From positions 248,569,582 to 248,633,581 of the forward strand of contig CP136061.1 of the NCBI GenBank assembly GCA_032622095.1: a DNA stretch of 64,000 nucleotides, given 5' to 3'. Positions 1-12,378 of this stretch are shown piece by piece. The notes beneath the pieces are model-generated. The model saw nothing but the letters and a program-made list of their open reading frames with translations. It was not told where the DNA came from and did not search any database. The DNA comes from Siphonodentalium dalli. Taxonomy: Eukaryota > Mollusca > Scaphopoda > Gadilida > Siphonodentaliidae. The position numbers and the translations under genes are program-made. Positions within the stretch are counted from its first letter, which is position 1. Each line of letters starts with the position of its first letter.

Positions 1-1726
1 GAAATCATTTGAGTGCTGTGCATTAGTCCGAGAGTCTGATAACCTGGGTGTTTAATAGTCCCACTTTTTGGTTATTTTAGAGTCTACATTGTCTCAAAAT
101 TTGTAATCTTCATGCCCAGTTTATAGCAAAGCAGTCAGGTCAGGTATAATTATAGACACCCATTTACACACAAAATATATTGCCCAAAGCATCAGAACAT
201 GTATGTGTAAACTATCAATTGCATAAAAATTGCAATAATTTGTGTATATTTTATGGGCAATACATGTTATGTCTCGAGTAATTGTTTTTGTATGAGGGTA
301 ATACTAGTAGCATACATGTACATGTATATAATTGACTAAATGAATGTGTTGTAAAATACAATCGATACTTTCAAACCCGAGTACCATGAATTGAACCGTT
401 GGACTATTGAACCCTCAAACTATCGAACATCCCGACAATCGAACCCATCGAACTACTAGTAACGAACAATCTGACTGAAGCACAGTACACGATTGAGTTA
501 ATGGTTATGTGACCTCATGAATTGTTCCAAGTTATTTTTCTGCTTTAAATTTCATTCAAATTGTTCCAAGTGTAATGAAGGACCATACACATGTACCAGT
601 ACATGTAAATGTACCAAGAGGCCCAATTTACAATGAGAGGCCGCAAAGAATCACACATTGTGTAACTGCATCAGTATACAAACTAAACCCACTAAGTGAC
701 ATATGGTCTATACCCAAATATAACATATGGTACATGTACATGTACAGTGTAAGTACTGGCACCGATAGTATAAGCCCACGTAGGGCTCTGAGTGTACTGG
801 GCGCACACACGCGACGCTGTGAGAGCTGAATTGCAATACAGTTCCTTTGTAAATTTGATTTCTAAAAGTAGATGACCTTTGACATGCCCTATTGAACTCT
901 AGGTATCGTCTTTTCGAGTCACATATGTAGCGATTGGATGATTGTGTTTGTCTTAACCAATCAGATTGAACGTTGCTCACATACGGTTGTTAGGCAAGTG
1001 ATGCTATTCAAACAAGTGAAAAATCACCACCTCGGATTATTATTTTTCCACGTGTTGCCAACTACAAAACACACGGTGGGCGAGAAAAAACTGCTTAAAT
1101 TATGTTATATAAGGTGAGTACATGTACATGATCAGTATCGGATGTATAGGATGTACAATTGTACGGCTTATTTGACCACGAATGTAACAAATTCAACAGT
1201 CGAGGGCAGACAGAATGGGAACGGGAAGATTCGGCGGAGGGAGGTTTCGGCCATGTATTTTTCGGCGGAATTCTTGTAAAATATTCACTCATAAAACGGG
1301 TCCTACTAAACAACGAACACAAACGAACACAAACGAACATAAACGAACACAGGTCCAAAAAGCGGAGCAGAAGGGTGAAATTTTGTTTGTGGGTGCTCGT
1401 GGGTCCAATCTATTTGTATGTGGTGTTATTTCCAACTGTGATGACTTATTTTTTTTAGTTATTAGCATTATTTTAATACAAAACTACTAAACAAACGAAC
1501 ACAAACGAACATAAGATTAGCGGCAGTGCAAAGGCTACCATGCAGGTGTTAATTAACTACGGCTTACTCTGTCTCCTTGTTTTTACTGCAAGATGATTGA
1601 CAAATATATGTGACAACAGACGATACCCTACATCATTTATGGAAAGACTAAAGACGAAAGTTTTCAATGCTAGAAAACAAAATTCAACAATTCCGAAATG
1701 TTGGACAAATAACAATTATGAAAGCA
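1..1726. other. Non-coding stretch, no gene seen
   Basis: Only short, compositionally ordinary open frames occur here, none with a recognisable domain. The stretch is AT-rich with several TACATGTA-type motifs (around 310-325, 590-605, 730-745 and 1120). A short tandem run of ACAAACGAAC-like decamers lies at about 1311-1350 and again at about 1489-1513. Confidence 0.6.
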
Positions 1727-2193
1727 TTCAAGGTGCGAGAGTCCTTGGCAGTGGGTATTTGCTGTGAAAATATTTCCAACGGTCAAAAACCGACACAAAA
1801 AGGAAAATGTAGACAGACTTTTCCGTATACAAATAAGAAATATCGCATACACAGTATGTTATTGTTATATGTTTGACCAGTGTGTAAACAAAAGCATAAC
1901 AAGTTACTTTCCTGGTGTTTGTTTATATTATGATGGTAAACATAAAGAGCGTTCTTTGTTGCTGAATTCCTGATATGGAACTAATAAAGAGCGTTTATAT
2001 AATTTGTGTGTGATTAGCCAGTAACACTGTGCTGTCTTCTGTGACACAATCAGGCTCTTGCTTAGGTAAAATATAGTAGGTCTTTATGATAGCATGCTGT
2101 TTACACGATGAACGAAACTGTATGCGTTTTCGTGTTTTTCTGTTTACGGTGATTGGAACAAATATGAATATTTTCGACAACTAAGGCCTTTAA
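1727..2193 (+). mobile_element. Dispersed TTAA-type repeat R1, copy 1 (diverged)
   Basis: This segment is a diverged direct copy of the element at 58941-59442. Shared blocks include the stretch around TAGACAGACTTT (about 1810), the segment with GTTTATATTATGATGGTAAAC (about 1920) and the tail ending ACTAAGGCCT. Copy 2 shows the termini clearly: TTAA followed by AGGTACGGTTGGCC, and the inverted form AGGCACGTGAGGCC next to TTAA. In this copy the left terminus has mutated to TTCAAGGTGCGA and the right one is shortened to AAGGCCTTTAA. It has no coding capacity, so it is read as a non-autonomous DNA element. The TTAA target suggests piggyBac- or Kolobok-type mobilisation (inference). Confidence 0.65.
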
Positions 2194-2571
2194 TAATATA
2201 ATTAACAAAAAAATTGACTGAGTTTACAGACAATTTAAATGAAACAGTGACTGACCAACTGCGTGACATTCGAGTGGAGGGGATTTTACATTATCAGGCA
2301 TTGCATCATCTTTGGAACTGAGACACGAAATTTGAACAAATATGACGGCCGAACAATGAGACAGACTAATGCGAAGGCTTCTTAATTTTGTGAGTGACAA
2401 TTCCAAATTCCAAACTTCAACTGACGACAATTAACTATACCCAAAACTACCGCTCTCGCAAAAAAAAAAAACCTGGACAAAAAAAAGGAAAGAGTGCCGA
2501 AGGCGTCAAAAACGAAGACGATCACCAATAAACGACAGAAAGTTAGCATATAATATGCAAATATACATAGA

Positions 2572-2690
2572 GTTTCTATTTTATACGGAATTTATCAACC
2601 GAGTTCACTAAATTCGATTTGAGCCGAGGTTTACCGACGCTCAAATAGAATTTAGTGGACGAGGTTGATAAATTACGTATAAAATAGAAC
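2572..2690. mobile_element. Foldback element, copy 1
   Basis: Near-palindromic: the left arm reads TCTATTTTATACG then AATTTATCAACC, and the right arm carries the inverse (GGTTGATAAATTACGTAT, then AAAATAGA). A related foldback lies at about 5910-6012 with the same GAATTTAGTGGACGAGGTT core. No open frame of note. Read as a small MITE-like foldback. A gene-less stretch with no other recognised feature lies between 2194 and 2571. Confidence 0.65.
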
Positions 2691-2829
2691 GAGTTTGAGA
2701 TACTGTTTATCACATGGTCATATAATCGCTCAAATTTGTATCGAAAAGAACAATAATTAACAGACAGAGAACTTTGTCCCAAAGAGCAGCGTGACGTGAT
2801 TGCACGCGGCGATAGTACACCCCAGCAAA

Positions 2830-3690
2830 CATTCCGGCGCCGTAACGGTACCAGTTCGGTGACTGCCACGGTACCGGGTTTACGGCACATTTCGGTGCCG
2901 TGACGGTATCGCTTTTGCACACCGGGTCGGTACCGAATCGGCACACTGTTTCGGCACCGAGAATACGGTACCAAACCGGCACCAAATATTGCAGTACTTC
3001 ATAATGCCCTGGTCATATCCAAGGAATTGATTAATTAGCAACCAAAATATGCCTCCAGTATTCTCCCACCATGTATATAGGAAGAGCCGGTATCGATTCG
3101 GCATGTTTCGACACCGAAAATACGGCACCGTTTCGTCACCGGGAATACGGCACCGAGTCGACACCATATTTGTCAGTACTTTAAAATGCCCTATATAATT
3201 GTCATACCCCAGGAATTGATAATATTAGCAACCAAATATATATATATATGTAGCCGGTAACGATTCGACATGTTTCGGTACCGAGAATACGGCACCGTTT
3301 CGGCACCGAGAATACGGCACCGAGTCGACACCATATAGTTCACTACTTTAAAATACCCTATTTAATTATAATACCCCAGGAATTGATAATATTAACAACC
3401 AAATTTATATATATAGAGAGCGGGTATCGATCCGACATGTTTCGGTACCGATAATACGGCACCGTTTCTTCACCGAGAATACGGCACCGACTCGACACCA
3501 TATTTGCAGTACTTTAAAATGACCTATGAGATTGTCATATCCCAGGAATTGATTAATTAGCAACAAAATATGGATTCAATATTCTATCACCATACATGCA
3601 TATACTCATGCAATATATAGAGAGCCCGGCATCGATCTTACATGTTTAGTCACCGAGAAGACGGCACCGAGCCGACACCAAATTAAATTT
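2830..3690. repeat. Tandem repeat of about 170 bp with GGCACCG motifs
   Basis: Four to five degenerate tandem units are visible. Each carries clustered ACGGCACCG / GGCACCGAGAATACGG motifs, then a block AGTACTTTAAAATGCCCTAT, then CCAGGAATTGAT and AGCAACCAAA. The AGTACTT anchors fall near 2993, 3174, 3343 and 3509, giving periods of about 181, 169 and 166 bp. The interior GGTACCG/GGCACCG clusters form short inverted repeats with one another. Long minus-strand open frames in it only reflect the repeat. Confidence 0.8.
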
Positions 3691-5127
3691 CAACATAAAA
3701 ATAAATCTAAAAAAACATGTTTATAGCCATTTGAGGATGAAACTATAACAAATGAGTAAAAAAAAAATAAAATATTTTCTGACCATTTGAGGATCAATTG
3801 ATATCAATTAGGTGAAATTATTTTTATTCATAATTAAGTTGGGGGAATATCTAGGGGTGACGTGTCAGTTGTCACACTTAAGTTCTATATATCCGAGATA
3901 GTTCATCATCGGGTAGCTGATGCTATATAGATATGCACATTACGATAGTGTTGTAATTCTCAAAACAGCACAGTATTCTACATGGATATCACGATTACAA
4001 TACCTGCAGAGCATTTCAACTACAATGTGGGAAGCCCATTGATCCACACACATTAGTGCTACTGTAGCTGATGTGAAATTGGCTCCAGATTCATGGGGAT
4101 TCTTTGGAATAGATACTAAATGAGAATAAACTTGTTTATTATAATGTAATAAATAAAATAATACAGCTACCATATAACAATTAACAACAAGAAAAGCATT
4201 CCAGACATCCAGTTAGAACATACAGAATTTCATATATTTATAACACGCCAATCAGCCCTCGATTAATCGAAAACTTAAGTTAGTGACTCTCGACCAATCA
4301 GAATATGTGTTTCAGAGACAAATATTGAAAGTGAATTGCAAGTAAAAATGAACTAAGGCTTCAAATGAAATTATTGAACAAAACGTTTTTAAATTGCATT
4401 TTTAAAGTCACCATGTTTGGTTTTTAACACCCATAAATTACTATTTATTCTGCTTCGAGGGTGAAAAATAGATGATATTGAGTCGAGGAACCTACCCTAC
4501 CCTTTAATGCGCAAACAATATCACCAGAAATATACATGTATATGGACATGTGTGGAAACTGTTATGAAGATGCATTTAGCATGATTTAAAATTATACTCA
4601 GGATAATAAAAGATGACGAAATTTATCACCACAAAAAAAATTGACAGTATCTTGTGACAATTGTCATGATAGGTATATTAATTCCACATTCAGTAATCAT
4701 GTTTTATGCATCAACATAGACAAGTTATAATACCATGACGATCATGTTTCACATAGAAGATGCTCTATTACATTTGTGATGACACATGTTTGGGAATTCC
4801 AGTTCGAACCAGGCACCACCATGTATGAAATGAATAAATTTCAAAAATGTAAATCTAAAAGCTTTGAAGTGTGGGTTCCTTGACTCAAATCTTATATTTG
4901 TTCACCTCTAAAGCATAAGAAATAGTAATTTGGGGTGTTAAATCAGACAGCACGTCTTTAAATATGACAAACCGTTTGAAAGTAATAAAGATAACCAAAG
5001 TTATTAATTGGACCCCCAAAAATTATACGTTAACAATAGCACGCCCCGACGGCGTGCTACAATAAGCCCGTTTCTGGAGTAGAGTGGGGCAAGGTTTAAT
5101 TCATTTGTTTGAAGCCTTTGACTTAAG
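3691..5127. other. No gene seen; faint relic of a dispersed element
   Basis: No convincing coding region. The flanks at about 4440-4500 (TCGAGGAACC near TTACTATTTATTCTGCTTCG) and 4870-4960 (GTGGGTTCCTTGACTC ... AAATAGTAATTTGGGGTG) resemble, in inverted orientation, the inner terminal segments of the TTAA elements at 40131-40607 and 40869-41373. An old member of that family probably spans about 4430-4960. The rest is AT-rich without visible structure. Confidence 0.45.
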
Positions 5128-5460
5128 ACGAAATAAAATCTAAGTCGAAAAAGTGAACATCAACTCAGTCAAAATTATGCGGACGAAACCCATGTTCGAA
5201 CTTGATCTGTATTTTGGGGTGGTAAACTAATATACCAAATTTGGTTCAGTTGACTTGATTCAATCTAAAGTTATCATCCGGAAACTGCAAATCAGGTAAA
5301 ATCTAAGTCGAAAAAGGGACATAACTCAGTCAAAATCATGCGGACGAAACCTATATTCGAACTTGATCTGTATTTTGGGGTGGTAAACTAATATGCCAAA
5401 TTTGGTTCAGTTCACTTGATCCAATCTAAAGTTTTCATCCTGAAACCAAAAGCAGATGGA
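5128..5460. repeat. Tandem dimer of about 165 bp
   Basis: Two successive copies start at ATCTAAGTCGAAAAAG (about 5137 and 5300). Each continues through CAGTCAAAAT, ATGCGGACGAAACC, TTCGAACTTGATCTG, TTGGGGTGGTAAACTAATAT and CAATCTAAAGTT. The block ends in GGACGGACGGAT, a tail style common among dispersed repeats of lophotrochozoan genomes. Non-coding. Confidence 0.75.
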
Positions 5461-5739
5461 CGGACGGATACTGGACATCCATTTACATAATACAACCATT
5501 TTTTCATTTGGATCTATAAAAGGTATATCCAACAAGCCTGCAAATAGTGTCTGTCTTTTGAAAAATGGGGTCCCCAGAGGGTGAATTCAGTAATGCTATC
5601 CGGCACATCGGTCAATCATCACCAAATTCACTCATTGGGGACCTCATTCTGCTTAGACCTGGGAAGTATATATAGTCTCAAATTATTGTTTTTAGTTACC
5701 AGGTACTTTTTCCCTCCTGGAAAGATTCTATATTCCCTA

Positions 5740-5905
5740 ATTTGCAGAAGACAAAATGCATATGTATAGAGAGTATATAGTGAGCAATGATCAGCAATCA
5801 TTTATTTATCATGTATTTATGTGTATAGAGGGTCTCTAGTGAGCAATAATTTATTTATCATGTATTCATTTATCATGTATTAATATGTATAAAGAGTCTC
5901 CAATG
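5740..5905. repeat. Short imperfect tandem repeat
   Basis: Repeated blocks of ATTTATTTATCATGTATT and GTATAGAG(A/G)GT(A/C)T, with AGTGAGCAAT, recur at about 5790, 5845 and 5870. AT-rich and non-coding. Confidence 0.5.
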
Positions 5906-5909
5906 AGTC

Positions 5910-6012
5910 GAAATTCTATAAAAACTGTATTAACCGAGTGATTCAGTTCGAGCTTTACGAGGCTCGAATCGAATTTAGTGGACGAGGTTAATAAAAGTCG
6001 TATAGAATTGCG
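5910..6012. mobile_element. Foldback element, copy 2
   Basis: Inverted arms around TTCGAGC...GCTCGAA, with outer AATTCTATA / TATAGAATT. The core GAATTTAGTGGACGAGGTT is shared with the foldback at 2572-2690, and the downstream ATCACATAATCA segment also resembles the flank of that copy. Between 6013 and 6525 there is no other recognisable feature, apart from an open frame that runs into the minisatellite. Confidence 0.6.
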
Positions 6013-6525
6013 ACGAATTTGACATCAATTGTATCACATAATCACAGTTTAGCAAGGAAAAATGATCGCGAAACGACTGGTGTTAAATTAATATTGATTT
6101 CCTAATATTACAATCACAAACAGAAGTAAAGACACCTTCAAGAAAAAATATAGTTCCATTTAAAATGTGTCTTTCATGTTGACAAAATTGTTCAACCACA
6201 CTTGTCAGCAATGTTTATCTCACATTTAACACTTAATGACCCAACACAAATCGAATATCTTATGATTGTGTGAGCCGATAATACACGTGTGCCTAAATAA
6301 AAACAAAATGAGACCGGGCTTAGGGGCTAATTATGTGATAAATCTCTTCCCACTATACCCCGGATGTTAAGAACATTGTCTGAGCGTTTAAAGTCACATG
6401 TCGATTTGCGCTTTAAAACACACCTAGTTCTGCATCTATTTAAAAAGATTTGCAAACGTTTAGGCTCCTCGTGGGGATTAAAGGGTATGGAGCGGACCCA
6501 ACACCTACACTACCCTGATGAAAAC

Positions 6526-7777
6526 ATATTACACCGTGCCTATAAAACCATACTGCACCGTGCCTATAAAACCATACTGCACCGTGCCTATAAAACCATA
6601 CTGCACCGTGCCTATAAAACCATACTGCACCGTACCAATAACACCATACTGCACCGTGCCTATAAATCCATACTGCACCGTGCCTATAACACCATACTGC
6701 ACCGTACCTATAAAAGCATACTGCACCGTGCCTATAAAACCATACTGCACCGTGCCTATAAAACCATACTGCACCGTGCCTATAACACCATACTGCACCG
6801 TACCTATAACACCATACTGCACCGTGCCTATAAAAGCATACTGCACCGTGCCTATAACATCATACTGCACCGTGCCTATAAAACCATACTGCACCGTGCC
6901 TATAAAACCATACTGCACCGTGCCTATAAAACCATACTGCACCGTGCCTATAAAACCATACTGCATCGTGCCTATAACACCATACTGCACCGTACCTATA
7001 ACACCATACTGCACCGTGCCTATAACACCATACTGCACCGTGCCTATAACACCATACTGCACCGTGCCTATAAAAGCATACTGCACCGTACCTATAAAAG
7101 CATACTGCACCGTGCCTATAAAACCATACTGCACCGTACCTATAAAAGCATACTGCACCGTGCCTATAAAACCATACTACACCGTGCCTATAAAACCATA
7201 CTGCACCGTACCTATAACACCATACTGCACCGTGCCTATAAAAGCATACTGCACCGTGCCTATAACACCATACTGCACCGTGCCTATAACACCATACTGC
7301 ACCGTACCTATAAAAGCATACTGCACCGTGCCTATAACACCATATTGCACCGTGCCTATAACACCATACTGCACCGTACCTATAAAAGCATACTGCACCG
7401 TGCCTATAAAACCATACTGCACCGTGCCTATAAAACCATACTGCACCGTACCTATAACACCATACTGCACCGTACCTATAAAAGCATACTGCACCGTGCC
7501 TATAAAAGCATACTGCACCGTGCCTATAAAACCATACTGCACCGTGCCTATAAAACCATACTGCACCGTACCTATAACACCATACTGCACCGTACCTATA
7601 AAAGCATACTGCACCGTGCCTATAAAAGCATACTGCACCGTACCTATAAAAGCATACTGCACCGTGCCTGTAAAACCATACTGCACCGTACCTATAACAC
7701 CATACTGCACCGTGCCTATAAAACCATACTGCACCGTGCCTATAAAAGCATACTGCACCGTACCTATAAAAGCATAT
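6526..7777. repeat. 24-bp minisatellite, about 52 units
   Basis: Perfectly phased tandem repeat of a 24-bp unit (CTGCACCGTGCCTATAAAAC plus CATA). Units vary at two places, GTGCC versus GTACC, and AAAACC / AACACC / AAAAGC / AAATCC before ATA. About 52 units are countable. Because 24 is a multiple of three and two + frames lack stops, frames of more than 440 codons arise. They would read as octapeptide repeats of the type ILHRAYKT or YCTVPIKP, and the - strand as QYGFIGTV. Blocks of five units near the 3' half are duplicated back to back, and a three-unit block is also duplicated, as expected from replication slippage or unequal exchange. Every unit contains CTATAAA. No evidence favours translation. 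Confidence 0.95.
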
Positions 7778-7844
7778 TTCTGGGGCAGTTTTCTCTCAGA
7801 CTATACTCAATCTGGCAATTATTCCACAATTGTCTTTAGAACCT

Positions 7845-9560
7845 GCTTACTATTATAAGTTGGGAACATTTAGGCGAAGAACTTTCCTTGTACCATATCC
7901 AAATAAAAGTTCCCCAAATTCAAAATGGCGCCCACAATGGCGGACAGATTTTGAAAAATCACCGAAATTCCCTCATATTCCCATTATTGGGCATTATTGT
8001 CGAGACAACTCCACCCATGCTTACAATTTAATTGGAATACTGAAGTGAAGTAATTACCTTACATCTCATGCAAGAAATGGTCTTCCAAATCGAAGATGGC
8101 GGCCAAAATGGCGACCGAAATTTGAAAACACGTCTACATTTCTTTACTTTCTTACGATGGGCGTTATTGTTTCGCGATTTATACCCACCATTACATGTTG
8201 ATATGGAATATTGATATTAAGTATTCATTAGGGTTTGGCAATTGATACTCACAGTGAAGATGGCGGCCAAACTGGTGGCCAGAATTTGAAAAGAAGTCGA
8301 CATTATCACATACTAATTTCAACTTTTTGTCATAATATCGATCTGTCTAGACGAAACGGTACATAATATAAGCCATCTATTAGTTCCAATATAAGTCGTA
8401 GCCTTTTGGAAGGATGAAAACCCACAATCGCGATGTGACATTTCAAAATCCATTCTTGAATATAAAGGGCCCATACTGGTCGTAACCGTATATAGGTGCG
8501 CCGAATAATCAAATTATGACTTCCAAGAATCAAAACAACAGTACCTGAGCTTATTCTGATTTGCCACATTCAGTATTATCTGGACCAGTTTCCGTCTCTT
8601 CGTCAGATTAATCTATCTCGCCCACAACAACACAGTTTTCTACACTTCTTTGTAGAAGGGTCCCACTAATCGGAATGTTTCAAACAATATATATGCTGGT
8701 GTCCAGCTCACGTGTTTGTTTCGAAAGCTTTGAATTCTTATCCTCATTCTTGGCGGGCTTCAGTCGTGGTATAGCTTATGGTATAATTCAGATGCTACAT
8801 ATGGGGTATGGGCGTCATATTGTGCGATAAACTAGACAGCTATTCGGTCGATGCGTATACTAGCTTTCAGAAGGACATATCGATCTACGTATTTTCAGCT
8901 TTGGTGAGCTAATGGGGATAACAACATGTACACCTGGTAATCTTCGCAAACAGCCACTTCTCAATATATGGTTCATCAACTCACATACTCATCTAATGCA
9001 CTGACGTACCCGGACAACTTCTGTATATGGCTTCGAATGTTGAAAGCCTGAGATTTGACTGATGCCTTTCTGCTAAGGCACATGAGACCATAATACATAA
9101 TATGCCCACACTTCTTGAACATGATCATAAGAACAATCTTGTTGGCGTCCAGCAATCGTCTCACCGAACAGATCCAAGCAGATGATAACAATACACACGG
9201 TGCTAGTTTGCGGGAATGTGTCATGATAGTGGAAATGAAATTGGACCATGACTGCACCGCCCCTTATTTTGGTATGTTTTAGATTCAGACAGGATCTTAC
9301 GTGTGGCTTTGCTTTCCTTGTATGCTAAGATTGCATGTTCACATCCGTTTGGAAGCCGTTCTTAATCAACTGGACCAGGCGTGTACCATTGGCTACTACT
9401 GTATAAGCCCCACCCAGACTGGGGTGTAGTCTTAAAGGCGATGCCTTTGATAGTTGGCTGATATGTCATACTCACGATGGGTGGTGGTCGGTATGTTTCA
9501 AGAAAGTAAAAAAGCCATCAACACAAGGATTAAATGTTCAACGCGAAGAACATTCAGAGG
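7845..9560 (+). repeat. Left arm of a large imperfect inverted repeat
   Basis: This arm matches the reverse complement of about 9718-11360 along its length with roughly colinear blocks. The CTTACTATTATAAGTTGGGAAC start pairs with the inverse near 11340. GGCGAAGAACTTTCCTTG, CCAAATAAAAGT, the GATCTGTCTAGACGAAAC area, CACTTCTCAATA, and CTAGTTTGCGGGAATG (partner CTAGCACCGCGAG) follow in order. Arms differ by numerous substitutions and indels, so the inversion is old. The outer part of the arm contains units of about 170 bp, each with an AAGATGGCGGCC-type core. No coding region was recognised. Confidence 0.8.
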
Positions 9561-9684
9561 AATGTTACGTTGATGAGCTCTGGCATACAGTTCAACATAC
9601 GTTGGGCACACCAAGTGATTTCTTACTAACATCACCATTGCGACCATTGTCCTACATGAGACATTAACTACCATATTCTAAAGT

Positions 9685-9713
<29 letters not shown>
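9685..9713. repeat. (TA)n microsatellite at the inverted-repeat centre
   Basis: About 29 bp of alternating TA between the two arms of the large inverted repeat. Such a run at a palindrome centre is prone to cruciform extrusion and slippage. Confidence 0.9.
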
Positions 9714-9716
<3 letters not shown>

Positions 9717-9717
9717 C

Positions 9718-11360
9718 AACGTCCACAGCCATTGCAATCGAGACTATATATTGTGCTTTAAATACATAGTGAAATAAATGCACCACAGTTCCTGACATTT
9801 TCTTGAATAATACAGCCCACATACTGACACTAACCATGCGAGAGAATAACAAAAACGCATACCTTCATGCCATAAAGACATTATCCTTTAGTCCATCCGA
9901 CTGTTTTGGGGGAGGCTAGCAAATAGTATTATCAAGACAAAATTGTTCGTCTGGTCTAGTTGAATCAGAACGGCTTCGAAACGGATGTGGAAATACAATA
10001 TTACCACACCAAAAAAAAAGGCACGCATTACATTCTATATCTTAACCATGCACCAGGTATAGGGGTGGTGTATACCGTTGCCCATTTCATTCCCACTATC
10101 ATGGCGCATGTCCACAAACTAGCACCGCGAGTATTGTTCTTGTCTGCTGGGAGACAACTGCTAAACGTCACACAGTTTGCTTCGGATCATGGTCAAGAAG
10201 TGTGGGTAGTCGGTACATTATGGTCTTCTCCTTAGCAGATAGACATCTGTCCAAGAGAATTCGACAGCTAGCAACCTTCGAAACACTGTCAAAGTTGTCC
10301 ATTGAGTTTGAGTTCGCTGAGTTTGTGAGTTGACGAACCATCTATTGAGAAGTGACTAGCTACCTGGTTCGCCAGTTGTACATGGCGTTATCCCCATGGG
10401 GTATGAGACACATACATAGAGATGACCTTCTGTAAGCTTGTATACTCATCGACCATATACCTTCCTAGTTCAAGATGACGCACAAATCCCATAGTTAGCA
10501 AATATTTAAAATCGTACGCTAGACACCGGAAAATGAGCTGTTGAAACGTTATGATTAGAGGGACCCTTCTCCCAGGAAGTGGTGAATACTTTGTCGGTGT
10601 GAGCGACCTAGATTTATCAGACAAAGAAATGGAAGCTGGTCCAGATAATTATGGACGTGACGTGGCAATTCAGAATCTGTTATCAGGTAATTGTTCTGAT
10701 ATGACCATTCGGCGCACTACGGTTACGGCCATTATCGGCGCTGAGTGGAGAATGGATTTCGAAATGCCACATCGCGATATTAATTGTTGGTTTTCATCTT
10801 TCCAGAAGGATATGAGCTATGTCATGCGTTTTGATACGTTTAAGTTGAACTAATAGATGGTTTATGTACAGTTTCGTCCATACATACCGATATTATGACA
10901 AAAAGTTGAAATTAGCATGTGATAATATCGACTTCTTTTCAATTTCTGGCCGCCAGTTTGGCCACCATCTTGACTGTGAGTATCAATTGCCAAACCCTAA
11001 TGAATACTTCATATCAATATTCCACATCAACATGCAATGGTGGGTAGAAATCGCGAAACAATAATGCCCATCGTAAGAAAGTAAATTTCGGTCGCCATTT
11101 TGGCAGCCATCTTCGATTGGGAAAACCATTTCTTGCATGAGATGTAAGGTAATTACTTCACCTCAGTATTTACAACTCAACTGTAAGCATGGGTGGAGTT
11201 GTCTCTACAATAATGCCCAATGGTGTGAATATGAGGGAATTTCGGTGATTTTTCAAAATCTGTCCGCCATTGTGAGCGCCATTTTGAATTTGGGGGACTT
11301 TTATTTGGATATGGTACAAGGAAAGTTCTTCGCCTAAGTGTTCCCAACTCACAATAGTAA
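9718..11360 (-). repeat. Right arm of the large imperfect inverted repeat
   Basis: Inverse partner of 7845-9560. Clear paired landmarks include GGGATAACGCCATG with GGGATAACAACATG, CGCACTACGGTTACGGCC with GGTCGTAACCGTATATAGG, and the block GTGATTTTTCAAAATCTG with its inverse near 7950. The arms nearly meet at the (TA)n run, so the total structure is about 3.5 kb with a spacer of about 150 bp. No gene seen. Confidence 0.8.
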
Positions 11361-12373
11361 GTAGGTGTGGATTTATCCTGACAATAATGCTCACTGATGT
11401 TAAAATCAGTGATTTTCGGCGATTTTTATTTCTGGTGGCCATTTTGGCCGCCATCTTAGATTAGGGTGAATATTTCTCAACTCAGGTATAAGAGGAATCC
11501 TAGTTCGACTATCTCCTGCACATATATATATGCATGGGTGTTGTTATGATAGCAATAACATTCATTGATTCGAAACATTACATCACGTTATTAGCGTTGA
11601 TTCGGCTTTGACCTATTATACCGGCATTTGGGAAAACGTGATAACGGACAAATATATCCCACAATGAATGTATATTATGGTCCCCATGTCTTCGCCAATG
11701 ACACTTCTATACGATAAATGTATAACATCATGCCAAAATGCCAATATTTTCCCACAGAGACAAACGAAAGGTTGTGAAATGTCAGAAAAATAGCATATTT
11801 TCAGATTTCGGCGGCCATCTTGGCCGCCATATTGGATTCTGTTGTCGGATTTTTGGCTAATTTGTAAGGGTTTTATATTAGCATAACGAATCGAGCGGAA
11901 AACAAGACCGCATGTGATATCATCTTTACTATAACGGCGAGCAAAGAGACCTGGTGCATATACAAAAAAATGGCCACCATGATGGACGCCATCTTGTCTG
12001 GAGTCTCTGCGGCCACTTTTTTTTCTTGTTATCAAGTGAAAAGAATTAGAGGAGACATTAAGAAAGAAAATTAGTGGGGTGAAGTTGAGTCATGGGGGTG
12101 CAGAGGTTGACCAATATCTCCTGGACTATACGGATCAAGTTCGATTTTGGGTTCCGTCCGTCTATTTTCACCAGAGTCACTATGAAGTTACGGACCTTTT
12201 TCGACTTTGAATTTCATGTTTTCTTGGTTTCCGGATGGTAACTGCAGTAACTTTTAGGCTTCCCAACTCACCGATTATGGAATCGTTCTGAAATGCAATT
12301 TGAAACAAACGAATAGCGTACTGTGCTACGTCTGTGCTATTGTCATGGCTATCAATGATGGAACGAGGCATCT
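11361..12373. repeat. Degenerate AAGATGGCGGCC-type units and flank of the array
   Basis: Cores of GGCCATTTTGGCCGCCATCTT (about 11436), GGCGGCCATCTTGGCCGCCAT (about 11810) and GGCCACCATGATGGACGCCA (about 11970) recur with spacer sequence between them, continuing the composition of the inverted-repeat arms. From about 12040 to 12373 the sequence is unrelated, with GGGTTCCGTCCGTC and a non-coding stretch that ends at the TTCA bordering the array. No gene recognised. Confidence 0.6.
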
Positions 12374-12378
12374 TTCAG

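Noticed and set aside
575-829. Short open frames in the first kilobase
   Set aside because: Overlapping frames on both strands, no domain and no Kozak or splice support.
6526-7777. CRISPR-like array of 24-bp repeats
   Set aside because: There are no unique spacers. Repeats are contiguous and the context is eukaryotic.
6364-7858. Long open frames (up to 491 codons +, 209 codons -) over the 24-bp repeat
   Set aside because: They follow from a 24-bp period with stop-free frames. Composition is pure repeat on both strands and no domain or splice support exists.
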